Shown here in pieces: positions 63,981 through 64,000 of a DNA stretch of 64,000 nucleotides. Numbering within the stretch: the first letter of the stretch is position 1; the number at the start of each line of letters is the position of its first letter. The notes beneath the pieces are model-generated. The model worked only from the letters and a program-made list of their open reading frames with translations. It was not told where the DNA came from and did no database searches. The position numbers and the translations under genes were made by a program. Source of the stretch: Batillaria attramentaria (lineage: Eukaryota; Mollusca; Gastropoda; Batillariidae); contig JACVVK020000095.1 in assembly GCA_018292915.2 (NCBI GenBank), positions 1 through 64,000 on the forward strand, in the 5' to 3' direction.

Positions 63981-64000
63981 CCCCGTCGGCAACAAGGCCG

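Overview
The window looks like gene-poor, repeat-saturated DNA from a large invertebrate genome. The dominant tRNA-derived SINE family, the wide variety of simple repeats, hAT- and Harbinger-like MITEs, non-LTR retrotransposon fragments and hammerhead-ribozyme repeats together suggest a lophotrochozoan, most plausibly a marine gastropod mollusc. The taxon is an inference from repeat content; no host gene was found that could fix it. I found no convincing host protein-coding gene, rRNA or functional tRNA gene. Nearly all long open frames are translations of CA/GT, CT/GA, TTG or GTGCT simple repeats, of minisatellites, or of SINEs. The only clear protein homology is to reverse transcriptases: one 5'-truncated LINE with an intact 468-codon frame (54.65-56.42 kb, +) and two 3' ends of another LINE family (17.07-17.30 kb, +; 46.74-47.32 kb, -).

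Layout. 0-4 kb: a direct-motif repeat, a minisatellite of about 128 bp units containing CA tracts, a SINE, and a 0.9-kb TIR element carrying a nested SINE. 4.3-6.9 kb: the most striking structure, a head-to-head array of units of 555-558 bp bounded by (TA)n. Each complete unit carries one canonical type I hammerhead ribozyme (three on +, one on -), resembling metazoan retrozymes or terminal repeats of Penelope-like elements. 7-15 kb: SINEs with target-site duplications (TSDs), a Harbinger-like MITE, and two copies of a hAT-like element with CAGGGGCGCCGGAA ends and 5-bp TSDs. 15.4-17.4 kb: a degenerate array of about 190 bp units interrupted by a LINE end and a MITE-like insertion. 18-29 kb: dispersed repeats, a perfect 29 bp x 11 minisatellite, a 49-bp duplication flanking an AT-rich block, and a 111-bp array open on both strands. 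29-37 kb: SINEs, long CT tracts, a third hAT-like copy, a 149-bp array of CTCGGCCGAG palindromes, and a tandem tetramer of a second tRNA-SINE family. 37-50 kb: a GTGCT pentanucleotide tract of about 530 bp, more SINEs, a 490-bp SINE-like family, a LINE end, and a degenerate C-rich array. 50-64 kb: inverted copies of dispersed families seen earlier, a 22-bp minisatellite with alternating variants, the main LINE, a fourth hAT-like copy, and inverted motifs at the window end.

How the parts fit together. SINE and LINE insertions carry 8-19 bp TSDs and graded 5' truncations, which indicates LINE-type target-primed reverse transcription. The DNA elements carry TSDs of other lengths (5 bp hAT-like, TAA Harbinger-like, 7 bp for the 3.2-kb element). 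The hammerhead array has neither signature and probably arose by a separate RNA-circle or Penelope-type route. Family labels used below: S1 = main tRNA-SINE; S2 = second tRNA-SINE (head GGCCTAGTGGTT); S3 = 490-bp SINE-like family; T1 = CAGGGGCG TIR family; R1-R5 = unclassified dispersed repeats with at least two copies in this window.
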